Of a stretch of 64,000 bases of DNA, positions 1-8,978 are shown one piece after another. Numbering within the stretch: the first letter of the stretch is position 1; each line of letters begins with the position of its first letter. Source of the stretch: Desulfitobacterium hafniense DCB-2. Lineage in GTDB: Bacteria; Bacillota; Desulfitobacteriia; Desulfitobacteriales; Desulfitobacteriaceae. Made by a program: the position numbers and the translations under genes. Location of the stretch: the NCBI RefSeq assembly GCF_000021925.1, contig NC_011830.1, positions 2,628,501 to 2,692,500 of the forward strand. Direction: 5' to 3'. The notes beneath the pieces were generated by a model, which was not told where the DNA came from, searched no databases, and worked only from the letters and a program-made list of their open reading frames with translations.

Positions 1-3000
1 GAATATTTGGGCAGCGGTACGCTGACCATTACCGACAGCGCGGGCGGCGGAATGGTGACCAGCAACGCAATGGGGACGATTTATGCCAACGGTGCCGGCA
101 CCGTGAACCTTTCCGGCGGCACAGTGCGAACGGCAGGGAGTACTGAAAGTGTTGCGATTTGGGTCGGCGGTAATAAAACCTTAAATATTACCAGCGGAAC
201 GGTGATTGGGATTGGGTATGCCAATTATGCTATATACAGCAAAAACGGAACCGTAAATATTTCTGGTGGAACGGTGAGCGCGACAGGGATTAATGGGAAA
301 GCGATTTGTGGTGAAACCGGTTCCGCCGGCCAATTGAACATATCAGGGGGAACGGTGAGCGCGACGTGGACTGGCGGTATTGCGATTGACCACCAAAACA
401 CTACTATTCAAACCGGAACAACCAATATTATTATCCAAGGCTCCAGCAGAGCAATGACATCGCCGCCGACGCTGGTCGGCGGCGTGCAGGACGGGGCAAG
501 CACTAATTACGATGGGAGCGGTTCGGTCGCCTACAACGCGGCGAATATCGCAACCTACAAATACTTAAAGTTTGGGCTTGACGTCATATCGCCTGTGCTT
601 TCATCAGGGAGCGTAAACCGCACAAGCGACACAGCGGCTACAATCGACTTTACCACCGACAAGGCGGGTACAGCGTATTACCTTGTTGTGAACAGCGGCG
701 TGTCCGCTCCAACGAGCATGGCGGTAAAAGCGGGTACTTCTCTCGATTCCGTAAGCGGAACAGTGACGGACAAAGCCGCTACGCTGACGGCGGGGGCAAA
801 AGATATTTATGTGGTCGTGGAGGATTCGGCGGGTAATATCAGCACCCCGTTAAAAATATCGGTGGCGGCGTATGTCGCGCCAGACACCACGGCCCCCACG
901 GTTACTTCGGTAACGGTGCCTACCAACGGAACTTATTTGCCCGGAACTTATTTGGACTTCACAGTAAATTTCAGTGAGAGTGTGGCTGTCACCGGCTCAC
1001 CGTACATCTCGCTGACGATTGGTTCAAATTCCAGAAATGCAATTTATCAAAGCGGCAGCGGCACAACGGCGCTGGTCTTTCGTTATACGGTACAGGCGGA
1101 CGACAGCGACAGCGACGGCATCACCGTCGGCGTGTCGTTAAACGCCAGCGGCGGCACCATCCGGGATGCCGCAGGAAACAATGCAAATTTGGCGCTGAAC
1201 AGCGTGGGCAGCACGGGCGGCGTACTGGTGAATCCCCCGGCTCCTTCTATCACCAGCCAGCCATCCCCTCAAACGGTGGATGAGGGTCAGACGGCTACCT
1301 TCTCGGTTACGGCAACCGGAGTGGGTTTATCCTACCGGTGGCAGGTTAACACCGGCAGCGGCGTTTCCAACATTTCAAACGGTGGAGTATACAGCGGAGC
1401 TGGAACGTCGACATTGACCATCACCGGGGCAACAGCAGGGATGAACGGCTATCAATACCGCGCCGTTGTAGAAGGTACATACTTGCCTGCTGCTACCTCA
1501 AATTGGGCCACGCTAACGGTAAACGCCGCGCCTACCTACACCATCACAGCCAGTCCGACCAGCAAGGATTTTGGATCGCTGACAATCGGCTATACTGCCC
1601 CGGCAGCGCAGACCGTGACCATCACAAATACCGGAAACTCCAGCGTGACGCTGACCCAGCCGACCAGCACCAACTATACCATCGGTGCACTCAGTACCAC
1701 CACACTGGCGGCAAACGGCACAGCCACCTTTACCATTACGCCGAAAACTGGTCTTGCAATAGGGAATCACGATGAAACCCTGACCGTAAGCACCGATCAT
1801 GGCACCAACGCTACGGTGGGATTGAGTTTTGAAGTTACGACGGCTCCTACTTATACCATCATCGCTGACCCGGTAACCAAGGATTTTGGTTCTCTGACAA
1901 TCGGCTACAGTGCCCCGGCAGCGCAGACCGTGACCATCACAAATACCGGAAACTCCAGCGTGATGCTGACCCAGCCGACCAGCACCAACTATACCATCGG
2001 TGCACTCAGTACCACCACACTGGCGGCAAACGGCACAGCCACCTTTACCATTACGCCGAAAACTGGTCTTGCAATAGGGAATCACGATGAAACCCTGACC
2101 GTAAGCACCGATCATGGCACCAACGCTACGGTGGGATTGAGTTTTGAAGTTACGACGGCTCCTACTTATACCATCACCGCTGACCCGGTAACCAAGGATT
2201 TTGGTTCTCTGACAATCGGCTACAGTGCCCCGGCAGCGCAGACCGTGACCATCACAAATACCGGAAACTCCAGCGTGATGCTGACCCAGCCGACCAGCAC
2301 CAATTACACCATCGGCACACTCAGTACCACCACACTGGCGGCAAACGGCACGGCTACCTTTACCGTTGCACCGAAAGCTGGACTTGCAGTGGGTAATTAT
2401 AATGAAACGCTGACCGTAAGCACCGATCATGGCACCAACGCTACGGTGGAATTGAGTTTTGAAGTGACGGCGGTTCCCTACACCGTCACCTTCAACCCGA
2501 ACGGCGGCACGGTCAGTGAAGCTTCACGCTCGGTTGCATCTGGTACGGCGGTAGGGGCACTCCCGACACCGACACGCTCCGGCAGTTACAGCTTTGACGG
2601 CTGGTATACGGCGGCAAGCGGTGGAACTCAAATCTCCGCAAGCACAACCGTCAGTGCAAATGTGACCTACTATGCCCATTGGACTTACACCGGCGGCGGT
2701 GGCTCTGGAAGTGGCGGCGGCAGCTCCTCAAACGACAACAGCAGCCCTGTCATCGTCACCCCACCCGCACCGGATAAGCCGAATTCACCCACTCAGGGAG
2801 AAATCAAGGTTCCCGGCACAGTGGACGGCAAGGGCAATGTCACAGTGAGCATCATTGACAAAACTGTGACTGACGCTTTTAACAAGGCATTGGCTGAGGC
2901 CAAGAAAAACGGCACGGAGCAAAATGGCATCACGGTGGTTCTCCGTGTGGATACCGGCAACAAAACCGGCTCCAATGTTACGGTCAATCTGCCAAAGGCC

Positions 3001-4299
3001 GTGCAGGATACCATCATTGCAAAGAAAATCGTCAACACCATTGTGGTGGTAGACAACCCCGACATCAGAGTCGGTATGGATTTGGCGACCGTACAGGAAA
3101 TCAATAAGCAGGCAAAATCTGATGTAAATATCACCGCCACCCGCACGAACAGCGGCAAACTAACAGGCGAGGCGAAAAAGGCAATTGGCAGCCGTCCGGT
3201 ATTTGACCTCAAGGTGAACTACGGCAACGGCAAGGCGGTCAGCAGCTTCGGCGCAGGCAGCGTATCGGTAACCATCCCCTATACCCTCGGCGCAAATGAA
3301 AAGGCAGGGAATGTGCAGGCTGTGTATGTGGACAGCAAGGGTAAGGTGCATTGGCTGGTAAACTCGGTCTATGACAGTGTGGAAAAGGTACTGCGCTTCA
3401 GCACCGATCATTTTTCCATCTACGGCATCGGCTATAAACAGGCCAACACCGCATTTACTGACATTGCAGGCCATTGGGCAAAGGAAGATATTGAGTTTGT
3501 GGCAAGCCGTGGGCTGTTCGGCGGAACTTCTGAAACCAAGTTCAGCCCGAACACCGCCATGACAAGAGGAATGTTCGTCACGGCGCTGGGGAGGCTTGCA
3601 AACGCCGATGTGAGCGGTTACGCAAAGAGCAGCTTCAGCGATGTGCAAGACGACGCCTACTATATGGGCTACATTGAGTGGGCAAGCAAAAATAACATTG
3701 TAAACGGGGTTGGCAATGGAAAGTTTGCCCCGGATCAGTCCATCACCCGTGAGCAGATGGCGGTCATTATGAGCAATTATGCCAAGACCATCGGTTATAC
3801 TCTGCCGAAGGTTCATATCGAAAATATCTTTACAGATAACGCTAAAATCAGTACCTACGCCAAGGAAGCCGTGAAGCAGATGCAAATGGCAGGCGTGATC
3901 AGCGGCAAAAACGGCAATCTCTATGACCCGCAGGGTACGGCCACAAGAGCCGAGGTGTCCGCTGTTCTGCGCCGCTTTGTGGAGCTGGCAATTTCCAGCG
4001 ACACAGCGCAGGGCTGGTCCATGAACGATTCCGGCAAATGGATGTACTTCAAGGACGGCAAGCCCCTCACTGGCAAGCAGGACATCGACGGGGCGACCTA
4101 TACCTTTGACCAGTACGGTGTGACAGCGGATGTGCCGAAGAATTTGCGGTACACCACCTACACCGTGCAAAAGGGCGATAGCTTCTGGAGCATATCCCGC
4201 AAGCTGGGCTGCCCCATGAGCGAGCTGGAACGACTGAACAACAAAAGCCGGTTTTCTCTTATTCTCCCCGGCGAGGTGCTGAGAGTACCGGAGAAGTAA
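1..4299 (+). CDS. Large repeat-rich surface protein with SLH domains and LysM (5' partial)
   Basis: The reading frame is open from base 1, so the N-terminus and signal peptide lie upstream. About 1430 residues are visible. In order from the left edge: glycine/threonine-rich beta-helix-like repeats with NISGGTVSA motifs (about 1-150), Ig-like extracellular modules (about 190-505), three almost identical 105-residue repeats of the choice-of-anchor-D type (DFGSLTIGY, VTITNTGNSS; about 510-825), an InlB B-repeat (FNPNGGT to YYAHW, about 826-895), a Gly/Ser linker, an unassigned domain, three SLH domains (about 1150-1325, FTDIAGHWAKEDIEF and two more), a choline-binding-like Trp/Gly repeat (about 1335-1375) and a C-terminal LysM (YTVQKGDSFWSISRKLG). 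The SLH and LysM domains imply non-covalent attachment to the cell wall, with the repeats displayed outside. Ligand or function is unknown. Confidence 0.9.
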   Translation, partial: EYLGSGTLTITDSAGGGMVTSNAMGTIYANGAGTVNLSGGTVRTAGSTESVAIWVGGNKTLNITSGTVIGIGYANYAIYSKNGTVNISGGTVSATGINGKAICGETGSAGQLNISGGTVSATWTGGIAIDHQNTTIQTGTTNIIIQGSSRAMTSPPTLVGGVQDGASTNYDGSGSVAYNAANIATYKYLKFGLDVISPVLSSGSVNRTSDTAATIDFTTDKAGTAYYLVVNSGVSAPTSMAVKAGTSLDSVSGTVTDKAATLTAGAKDIYVVVEDSAGNISTPLKISVAAYVAPDTTAPTVTSVTVPTNGTYLPGTYLDFTVNFSESVAVTGSPYISLTIGSNSRNAIYQSGSGTTALVFRYTVQADDSDSDGITVGVSLNASGGTIRDAAGNNANLALNSVGSTGGVLVNPPAPSITSQPSPQTVDEGQTATFSVTATGVGLSYRWQVNTGSGVSNISNGGVYSGAGTSTLTITGATAGMNGYQYRAVVEGTYLPAATSNWATLTVNAAPTYTITASPTSKDFGSLTIGYTAPAAQTVTITNTGNSSVTLTQPTSTNYTIGALSTTTLAANGTATFTITPKTGLAIGNHDETLTVSTDHGTNATVGLSFEVTTAPTYTIIADPVTKDFGSLTIGYSAPAAQTVTITNTGNSSVMLTQPTSTNYTIGALSTTTLAANGTATFTITPKTGLAIGNHDETLTVSTDHGTNATVGLSFEVTTAPTYTITADPVTKDFGSLTIGYSAPAAQTVTITNTGNSSVMLTQPTSTNYTIGTLSTTTLAANGTATFTVAPKAGLAVGNYNETLTVSTDHGTNATVELSFEVTAVPYTVTFNPNGGTVSEASRSVASGTAVGALPTPTRSGSYSFDGWYTAASGGTQISASTTVSANVTYYAHWTYTGGGGSGSGGGSSSNDNSSPVIVTPPAPDKPNSPTQGEIKVPGTVDGKGNVTVSIIDKTVTDAFNKALAEAKKNGTEQNGITVVLRVDTGNKTGSNVTVNLPKAVQDTIIAKKIVNTIVVVDNPDIRVGMDLATVQEINKQAKSDVNITATRTNSGKLTGEAKKAIGSRPVFDLKVNYGNGKAVSSFGAGSVSVTIPYTLGANEKAGNVQAVYVDSKGKVHWLVNSVYDSVEKVLRFSTDHFSIYGIGYKQANTAFTDIAGHWAKEDIEFVASRGLFGGTSETKFSPNTAMTRGMFVTALGRLANADVSGYAKSSFSDVQDDAYYMGYIEWASKNNIVNGVGNGKFAPDQSITREQMAVIMSNYAKTIGYTLPKVHIENIFTDNAKISTYAKEAVKQMQMAGVISGKNGNLYDPQGTATRAEVSAVLRRFVELAISSDTAQGWSMNDSGKWMYFKDGKPLTGKQDIDGATYTFDQYGVTADVPKNLRYTTYTVQKGDSFWSISRKLGCPMSELERLNNKSRFSLILPGEVLRVPEK
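1531..2475 (+). repeat. Three tandem 315-bp coding repeats
   Basis: Three in-frame direct repeats with a period of exactly 315 bp (105 codons) inside the surface protein. The same phrase begins at 1611, 1926 and 2241. Copies one and two are almost base-identical; copy three diverges in its second half (about 2305-2475). Such identity suggests recent duplication and makes copy number prone to change by slippage or recombination. Confidence 0.9.
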
Positions 4300-4313
4300 A
4301 ACAACAAATTAAT

Positions 4314-4402
4314 ATAGCTATGGGCAAACCCGGTTAAAGCCGGGGACGCAAAGCCGAGGGTCTAAGGTGTCTTAGGACGCTATGATAGTCTGGCTGCTGA
4401 CA
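4314..4402 (+). ncRNA. Cyclic di-GMP-I (GEMM) riboswitch
   Basis: The region carries the hallmark conserved blocks of the class I cyclic di-GMP aptamer: GGGCAAAC near 4322, a short CCGG/CCGG helix capped by a UAAA-type loop (where the tetraloop normally sits), GGACGCAAAGCC at 4344-4355, and then GGTCTAAGG with a TCTGGCTGC 3' end. A terminator hairpin follows within 10 nt, as expected for an expression platform. It starts about 14 nt after the surface-protein stop codon. No sizeable ORF follows before the sigma-like gene at 4816, so its target is unclear. Confidence 0.88.
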
Positions 4403-4411
4403 GTTAAGCAA

Positions 4412-4444
4412 AGTCTGCCCTTTATACTCGGAGGGCAGACTTTT
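4412..4444 (+). terminator. Rho-independent terminator after the c-di-GMP riboswitch
   Basis: Perfect 10-bp stem AGTCTGCCCT/AGGGCAGACT (4412-4421 with 4432-4441) followed by TTTT. It may be the expression platform of the riboswitch as well as the end of the surface-protein transcript. Confidence 0.85.
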
Positions 4445-4614
4445 GCGGCTTTTAACGGATGCTTCAGGTATCAGGATACCGGCTTTCGCTGTGCTATAGC
4501 GAGAGAGGTATCCGCATGAAGATATTTAGGTTTTGTCCCTTTCCGAGGTGTAAATAGAGACAGAGCAACTGGTACATACCCTCCTTCACCTCTACAATTT
4601 AATTATGCAAGGTT

Positions 4615-4657
4615 AAAAAAGTCAGCACTTTGCCGTGGGCATCGTGCTGACTTTTTT
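4615..4657 (+). terminator. Strong intrinsic terminator
   Basis: Stem AAGTCAGCAC/GTGCTGACTT with a T6 run on the plus strand and an A6 run before it, so it can work in both directions. The segment 4445-4614 between the two terminators holds no ORF I can support. It does contain short inverted sequences (GAGGTG near 4544 and CACCTC near 4587) of the sort seen in serine-recombinase attachment sites, but this is not proof. Confidence 0.85.
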
Positions 4658-4815
4658 CTTTCGACAAGAAAATCTATATAGCGACTAAATATTCCAAATA
4701 ATGGGATGTTTTTCGCTGTTTTTTATATAGGAGAAGTTATTCCGCGCTGCCGCTCTCCTCCGCTTCTGACATTTTGATTCACCATCAAAATTTCAGAAAA
4801 CGGAGGACAAGCCAT

Positions 4816-5235
4816 ATGGCAGAGAAAAAAGAATATCGAATCAAGGTGCAGGGGCAGCTCGTCCCTGTCAGCGAAGAAGTCTATTTGACCTATCACCGCA
4901 TGAAGCGCCGCGAAATTTATCTGGAGGAAAGGGATACGACAAACGGCGTGTTTTATTACAGCGCCCTGGATACGGAGGGAACCAATGGTGAGGATGTAAT
5001 TCCCGACCTTGTTTCTCCCCGTGTGGAGGATGCCGCGGTGGACAAGCTGTTGGCAGAAAAGCTCCATCGGTGTCTTGCCCAGCTCACCAAAGAAGAACAG
5101 GAGCTAATTTTTACTTTGTTTTTTCAGAATAAAAGTGAGCGTCAACTCGCTGCGGAAACCGGCATTCCACAGAAAACCATCAATGACCGGCGGCACAGAA
5201 TTCTGGTCAAACTAAAAAAACTTATGAAAATTTAA
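4816..5235 (+). CDS. Sigma-70 region-4-like HTH regulator of a mobile element
   Basis: 139-residue protein. The C-terminal half (about 80-139) has a sigma region 4 / LuxR-like helix-turn-helix: LTKEEQELIFTLFF, then KSERQLAAETGIPQKTINDR, with a basic tail. The N-terminal half (YRIKVQGQLVPVSEEVYLTY) resembles the small sigma-factor-like proteins found near recombinases in Gram-positive integrative elements. The ATG at 4816 is chosen because GGAGG lies 10 nt upstream; a TTG 42 nt further up is in frame but has no such site. It probably regulates element genes. A terminator follows directly. Confidence 0.8.
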   Translation: MAEKKEYRIKVQGQLVPVSEEVYLTYHRMKRREIYLEERDTTNGVFYYSALDTEGTNGEDVIPDLVSPRVEDAAVDKLLAEKLHRCLAQLTKEEQELIFTLFFQNKSERQLAAETGIPQKTINDRRHRILVKLKKLMKI

Positions 5236-5251
5236 AAATAATTCCGCTCAA

Positions 5252-5289
5252 CCCCCTCACGAAATCGGCTTAGTAGTGAGGGGGTTTTT
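5252..5289 (+). terminator. Terminator after the sigma-like gene
   Basis: Nine-bp stem CCCCCTCAC/GTGAGGGGG followed by TTTTT, 17 nt after the stop codon. Confidence 0.9.
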
Positions 5290-5867
5290 CTATTCTCCCT
5301 CACAGCTCTTTGAAAACTTCATATCCGATGACCTGAATACGTTAGCTGACGGACCCCGAAAGGGAAAGCGACCCCGGAGGATGCGCCAAGACCACCTGTA
5401 GGCAGGCAGCAAGAAAAACGAAATCACTCATTTTTCTGTTCGCTCGTTTCTTTCTGCTCCTATCAAAGACGGCCAAATAAGGTGCAAAGCGGTACCCATC
5501 CGACCGGAAAACAGGCTGTGGCAGCCTGTCTTGCAATGATCCCGTCAGCCTATATTGATACTTCTGTCCAGTCACAGCCCCCCTTGACCGGGGGATCACG
5601 CAATGAGGGCAGCCGGCAGAGATCCTGGCGGGGGTGGAATTCCCATGATGCGGTGAAGCCAGCCGCAGTTCAGGCCGTCGCCTTTGTTGTGCAAGGCATT
5701 GCTTTGCACAGTGCGCTTGGGGAGTAGTGTCGAATTAAGCGCCTTGATTACAGTAAAATGACTTAATGTCAGAAGCGATGGGGATCGCTCTGCCTTCACA
5801 GCGGAGCGGTCCCTATATTTGTATCATTAAGAAAAAAGAGGATTTCACATCAAGGAGGTGCAAAGTT
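5290..5867 (+). other. Non-coding stretch with many hairpins upstream of the toxin gene
   Basis: About 580 bp with no convincing gene. It holds several stem-loops: ACAGGCTG/CAGCCTGT near 5511-5530, TGATCCC (5538-5544) pairing with GGGATCA (5592-5598), CCCCC-TTGA-CGGGGG near 5580, TGTGCAA/TTGCACA near 5688-5710, and an imperfect 13-bp hairpin at 5780-5814 just before the toxin ribosome-binding site. It could be a leader, an origin of transfer or a structured RNA; I cannot decide from sequence alone. Confidence 0.45.
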
Positions 5868-6254
5868 TTGGACACAATAAAGCAAGAGATCAGCCGCGGC
5901 GATATTTTCTACGCCGATTTAAACCCCGTTGTGGGCAGCGAGCAAGGAGGCATCCGCCCCGTACTTATCCTGCAAAACGACATAGGAAACCGCCACAGCC
6001 CCACCACCATCGTCTGCGCCATTACCGGCAGGCCGAAAAAGCCCTTGCCCACCCATGCGGCCATTACCGGAGCCGGAAGACTGTCCAGGGAGTCCTTTGC
6101 ACTTCTGGAGCAGATACGCACCATTGACCGATCCCGGTTTCGGGGCTTTATCGGCAGGCTGGACGAGCAGGAGATGGAAGAAATCAACCAGGCACTTTCT
6201 ATCAGCGTCGGACTGAGTCCGGCGATTTTTTTATTTGGGAGGGAAACGCCATGA
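5868..6254 (+). CDS. MazF/PemK-type endoribonuclease toxin
   Basis: 128 residues from a TTG start preceded by AAGGAGGTG at the right distance. Family hallmarks are RGDIFYADLNPVVGSEQGG at the N-terminus, RPVLILQND, the TTIVCAIT strand and the EQIRTIDRSR segment with conserved Arg and Thr. MazF proteins cut mRNA at short sequence motifs and are normally held in check by a small antitoxin encoded upstream. None is visible upstream here; instead a 52-residue ORF overlaps the stop codon by 4 bp (ATGA). The setting in a recombinase module suggests an element-stability role. Confidence 0.9.
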   Translation: MDTIKQEISRGDIFYADLNPVVGSEQGGIRPVLILQNDIGNRHSPTTIVCAITGRPKKPLPTHAAITGAGRLSRESFALLEQIRTIDRSRFRGFIGRLDEQEMEEINQALSISVGLSPAIFLFGRETP

Positions 6255-6409
6255 CAAACACTCAGGTAGTCGATAACCTCATGTTCGTTGCCGCCCTGCA
6301 GCAGCTCGTGCAGCTTGCGGCCGCCAAGGGCATGACGGAGCCGGAAATCGAAAAGGTCAAAAAAGACCTGGAACGCAGGCTGCGGCCCACCATTATTGCC
6401 CCCTGCTGA
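6251..6409 (+). CDS. Small helical protein overlapping mazF (possible partner)
   Basis: 52-residue ORF whose ATG overlaps the toxin stop by four bases, so translation is probably coupled. The sequence runs from MTNTQVVDNLMFVAALQQL to a charged helix EIEKVKKDLERRL. The pattern LxxLxxLAAAKGMTEPEIEKVKKDL is weakly like a SHOCT (short C-terminal oligomerisation) motif. It could be an antitoxin in unusual gene order or an accessory protein of the recombinases downstream. No function can be assigned. Confidence 0.65.
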   Translation: MTNTQVVDNLMFVAALQQLVQLAAAKGMTEPEIEKVKKDLERRLRPTIIAPC

Positions 6410-6502
6410 ACCCCCTGTCTTGTTTTCTGTTTGTTTTCAATTATTTAGTAGCTATGTGCAGGGAGGTGTAGTAGTGTATGTCGTTGAAAGGAGGGAAAAA
6501 AG

Positions 6503-8083
6503 ATGTTAAACACCAATTTAGCATCGGCGGAACCGCCGAAAATCACTGTTATATCAGCAAAATCGCAAGAAATCGCAAAGCTTCGCGTGGCGGCATACGC
6601 CCGTGTGAGCAGCGACTCGGATGACCAGCAGAACTCCTACATCGCACAGGTGGACTACTACACCAAAAACATTGCCACCCATGAGGGCTGGGAGCTGGCG
6701 GACATCTACGCTGACGAAGGAATCACCGGCCTTGTGGCAAGCAAACGGGACGATTTCAACCGCATGATACAGGACTGCCGGGACGGAAAAATCGACCGCG
6801 TCCTCGTTAAATCCATATCCCGCTTTGCGAGGAACACCAAGGAGTACATCCAGTATGTGAGAGAACTCCTCCGGCTGGGCATCTCCATCCACTTTGAAAA
6901 GGAAAACATCGACACCGGCAAGATGACGTCGGAGCAGATCGCCACCATCTACGGCGCCTTTTCGCAGATGGAATCGCAAAACCACTCCAACAATATGCGG
7001 ATCAGTGTCCGCATGCGAATGGAAAAGGGTACCTACATTTCGCCTTCAACCCCCTACGGCTATAAGCTGGAGGAACGCGCCCTGGTGATCATCCCTGAGC
7101 AGGCCGAGGTGGTGCGCCGCATTTTCACCGCCTATCTGAGCGGTCAGGGCAAGGAAGATATCGCAAACGAGCTGAACCGGATGGGCATCCCACGCACGAA
7201 AGACCGAAAGATGTGGTATTCAACCACGATAGGGTATATCCTGACCAATATCTCCTACACCGGGGATATGGTCTGGCAAAAGAGCTTCGCCACCAACGAC
7301 ATCCCCTTCCGGCAGGTGCGGAATAAAGGTGAGAAGCCCAAATACTTCGTGGAGAACTGCCATGAACCGATTGTCTCCCAGGATGAATTCCAGCGGGTGC
7401 AGGCACTTCTGGAAACCCGCAGGTTGCAGATAGCGGGCACGGTTTCCTCCGCACTGCTGAAAAAGAAACTCCACTGCGGAAACTGCGGTACCCTATTCCG
7501 AAGGAAAATCGTCAATGAAAAGGTCTACTGGGCTTGCCGGAGGCATGACAGCCATAAAGACCTTTGCCCGATTTCTCAGGTACCGGAGGAACAGATTATC
7601 ACGGCAATCCTCCGAATGTACCACAAGCTGAAACGGCACCGTGAGCAAATCCTGTCGCCGCTCCTAAGTCAGCTCACTGAGCTGAGAGAAAAGGAACTCC
7701 GCTCCAACCGCAAGATAAACGACATAGACAAGGAAATAGCGCAGTTAACCGAGCAGAATCTCGTTCTTGTTCGACTCAAGTCGAAGGGATACGTAGATTC
7801 TGCTCTTTATTTATCCCAAACCGGCGATATCGACTTCAAGCTGCGGGAACTGCGCCGTCTGCGCCGCCGCATCATGGAAACTACCGGCGAGGATGGGCAG
7901 ATCAAGGCCACGGAAACAATGCTGGATTATCTGGAGTCCAGCCCTGAGCACTTAGGGGAGCTCACTGAGGAATTGTTTGAAACGCTGGTGGAGAACATCA
8001 CAATCTCCTCGGAAACCGAGATGAACCTCACCCTATACAACGGGCTCACCCTGAAGGAAACCATGGAAAGGACGGTGCGGTAG
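6503..8083 (+). CDS. Large serine recombinase 1
   Basis: 526 residues. N-terminal resolvase domain (about 27-170) with the YARVSS motif placing the catalytic Ser at position 36, then SKRDDFNRM and the SRFARN motif with active-site arginines. A recombinase domain follows (about 180-290, YGYKLEER to ILTNISYTGD), then a zinc ribbon opening with CGNCG near 324 and a coiled-coil segment (about 380-460) typical of site-specific integrases of this family. Start at ATG 6503 after AAAGGAGGG. The next recombinase gene begins one base after the stop, so they are co-transcribed. Such enzymes integrate and excise elements at att sites. Confidence 0.93.
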   Translation: MLNTNLASAEPPKITVISAKSQEIAKLRVAAYARVSSDSDDQQNSYIAQVDYYTKNIATHEGWELADIYADEGITGLVASKRDDFNRMIQDCRDGKIDRVLVKSISRFARNTKEYIQYVRELLRLGISIHFEKENIDTGKMTSEQIATIYGAFSQMESQNHSNNMRISVRMRMEKGTYISPSTPYGYKLEERALVIIPEQAEVVRRIFTAYLSGQGKEDIANELNRMGIPRTKDRKMWYSTTIGYILTNISYTGDMVWQKSFATNDIPFRQVRNKGEKPKYFVENCHEPIVSQDEFQRVQALLETRRLQIAGTVSSALLKKKLHCGNCGTLFRRKIVNEKVYWACRRHDSHKDLCPISQVPEEQIITAILRMYHKLKRHREQILSPLLSQLTELREKELRSNRKINDIDKEIAQLTEQNLVLVRLKSKGYVDSALYLSQTGDIDFKLRELRRLRRRIMETTGEDGQIKATETMLDYLESSPEHLGELTEELFETLVENITISSETEMNLTLYNGLTLKETMERTVR

Positions 8084-8084
8084 C

Positions 8085-8978
8085 ATGACATGGCAGAGAA
8101 AAATCCCCTTCGGCTATATGATGAAAAACGGTGAAATCCTGTGCTGCCCCACGGAGTCGGCAACCGTCAAAGAGATTTTCAGGCTTTACTCCGAGGGGAT
8201 GGCCTACAGCAAGATTGCCGATGAGATGATGCTCCGGGGCATCGCCTATCACAAGCACACCGACCAGTGGAATAAGCACATGGTCAAGCGCATCCTCGAA
8301 AATGAACGCTACCTCGGAGAAAAAGAATACCCGCCGATCATCGAATCGGAAACCTTTATGCGTGTCCAGCTTATCAGGGGAGATAAAAATACCTATACTC
8401 CTTGCCCGGAGTACATCAAGCCCATCCGTGAAAAGGCGGTCTGCGGTGTGTGCGGCGGGAAGATGGCCAGGGACACAAGAGCATCCAGCAAGGTTCGCTG
8501 GTACTGCCAGACGGAAGGCTGTGCCAACCGCCGCTACATAGAGGACGAGGACACCCACACCGCCCTGACAGGACGACTGAACGCACTGGCTCAGAAACCC
8601 GACCTCTTTGTCTGGCCCTTCCCAAAGCAGGCCGGAGAGCTGACGCTGGATGCAGCCCGCATCCAGAATGAGGTGATCCGAGAGCTGAACAAAGCGGAGC
8701 CGGGTGTAGAATACACCAAAATGCTGATACTGGCCTGCGCCGCCGAAAAGTACAGCGGACTGCCCGATTATACTCCTTATCACCAAATGCAGATACTGCG
8801 GGAGAGAATCACAGAGCGCCCGATGGACGATGAGCTCCGCAATGAAATCCTCCAAACCGCCGTACAGGAAATCCGGTTTACAGAGGTTGGCTTGGAGCTG
8901 CGACTCATCAACGGAGAAACCCTTGAAGCGAATGGAAAGGAGATTGGACGATGCCTGCGACAGCAACAAGGAAAGTAA
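8085..8978 (+). CDS. Recombinase-like protein lacking the catalytic domain
   Basis: 297 residues. It starts directly with a recombinase-domain segment (IPFGYMMKNGEILCCPTES, then KRILENERYLGEKEYP), followed by a zinc ribbon (CGVCGGKM, then CQTEGCANR) and a helical C-terminus. The approximately 150-residue resolvase domain with the catalytic Ser is absent, and no remnant of it is seen, since the ATG lies one base after the previous stop codon. It overlaps the next gene by 28 bp. The compact operon packing suggests it is a real accessory subunit rather than debris, perhaps a DNA-binding or directionality partner. Confidence 0.85.
   Translation: MTWQRKIPFGYMMKNGEILCCPTESATVKEIFRLYSEGMAYSKIADEMMLRGIAYHKHTDQWNKHMVKRILENERYLGEKEYPPIIESETFMRVQLIRGDKNTYTPCPEYIKPIREKAVCGVCGGKMARDTRASSKVRWYCQTEGCANRRYIEDEDTHTALTGRLNALAQKPDLFVWPFPKQAGELTLDAARIQNEVIRELNKAEPGVEYTKMLILACAAEKYSGLPDYTPYHQMQILRERITERPMDDELRNEILQTAVQEIRFTEVGLELRLINGETLEANGKEIGRCLRQQQGK

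Noticed and set aside
1513..2430. Long minus-strand open frame inside the surface-protein repeats
   Set aside because: It is a shadow created by the repeat composition, has no ribosome site and no recognised protein features.
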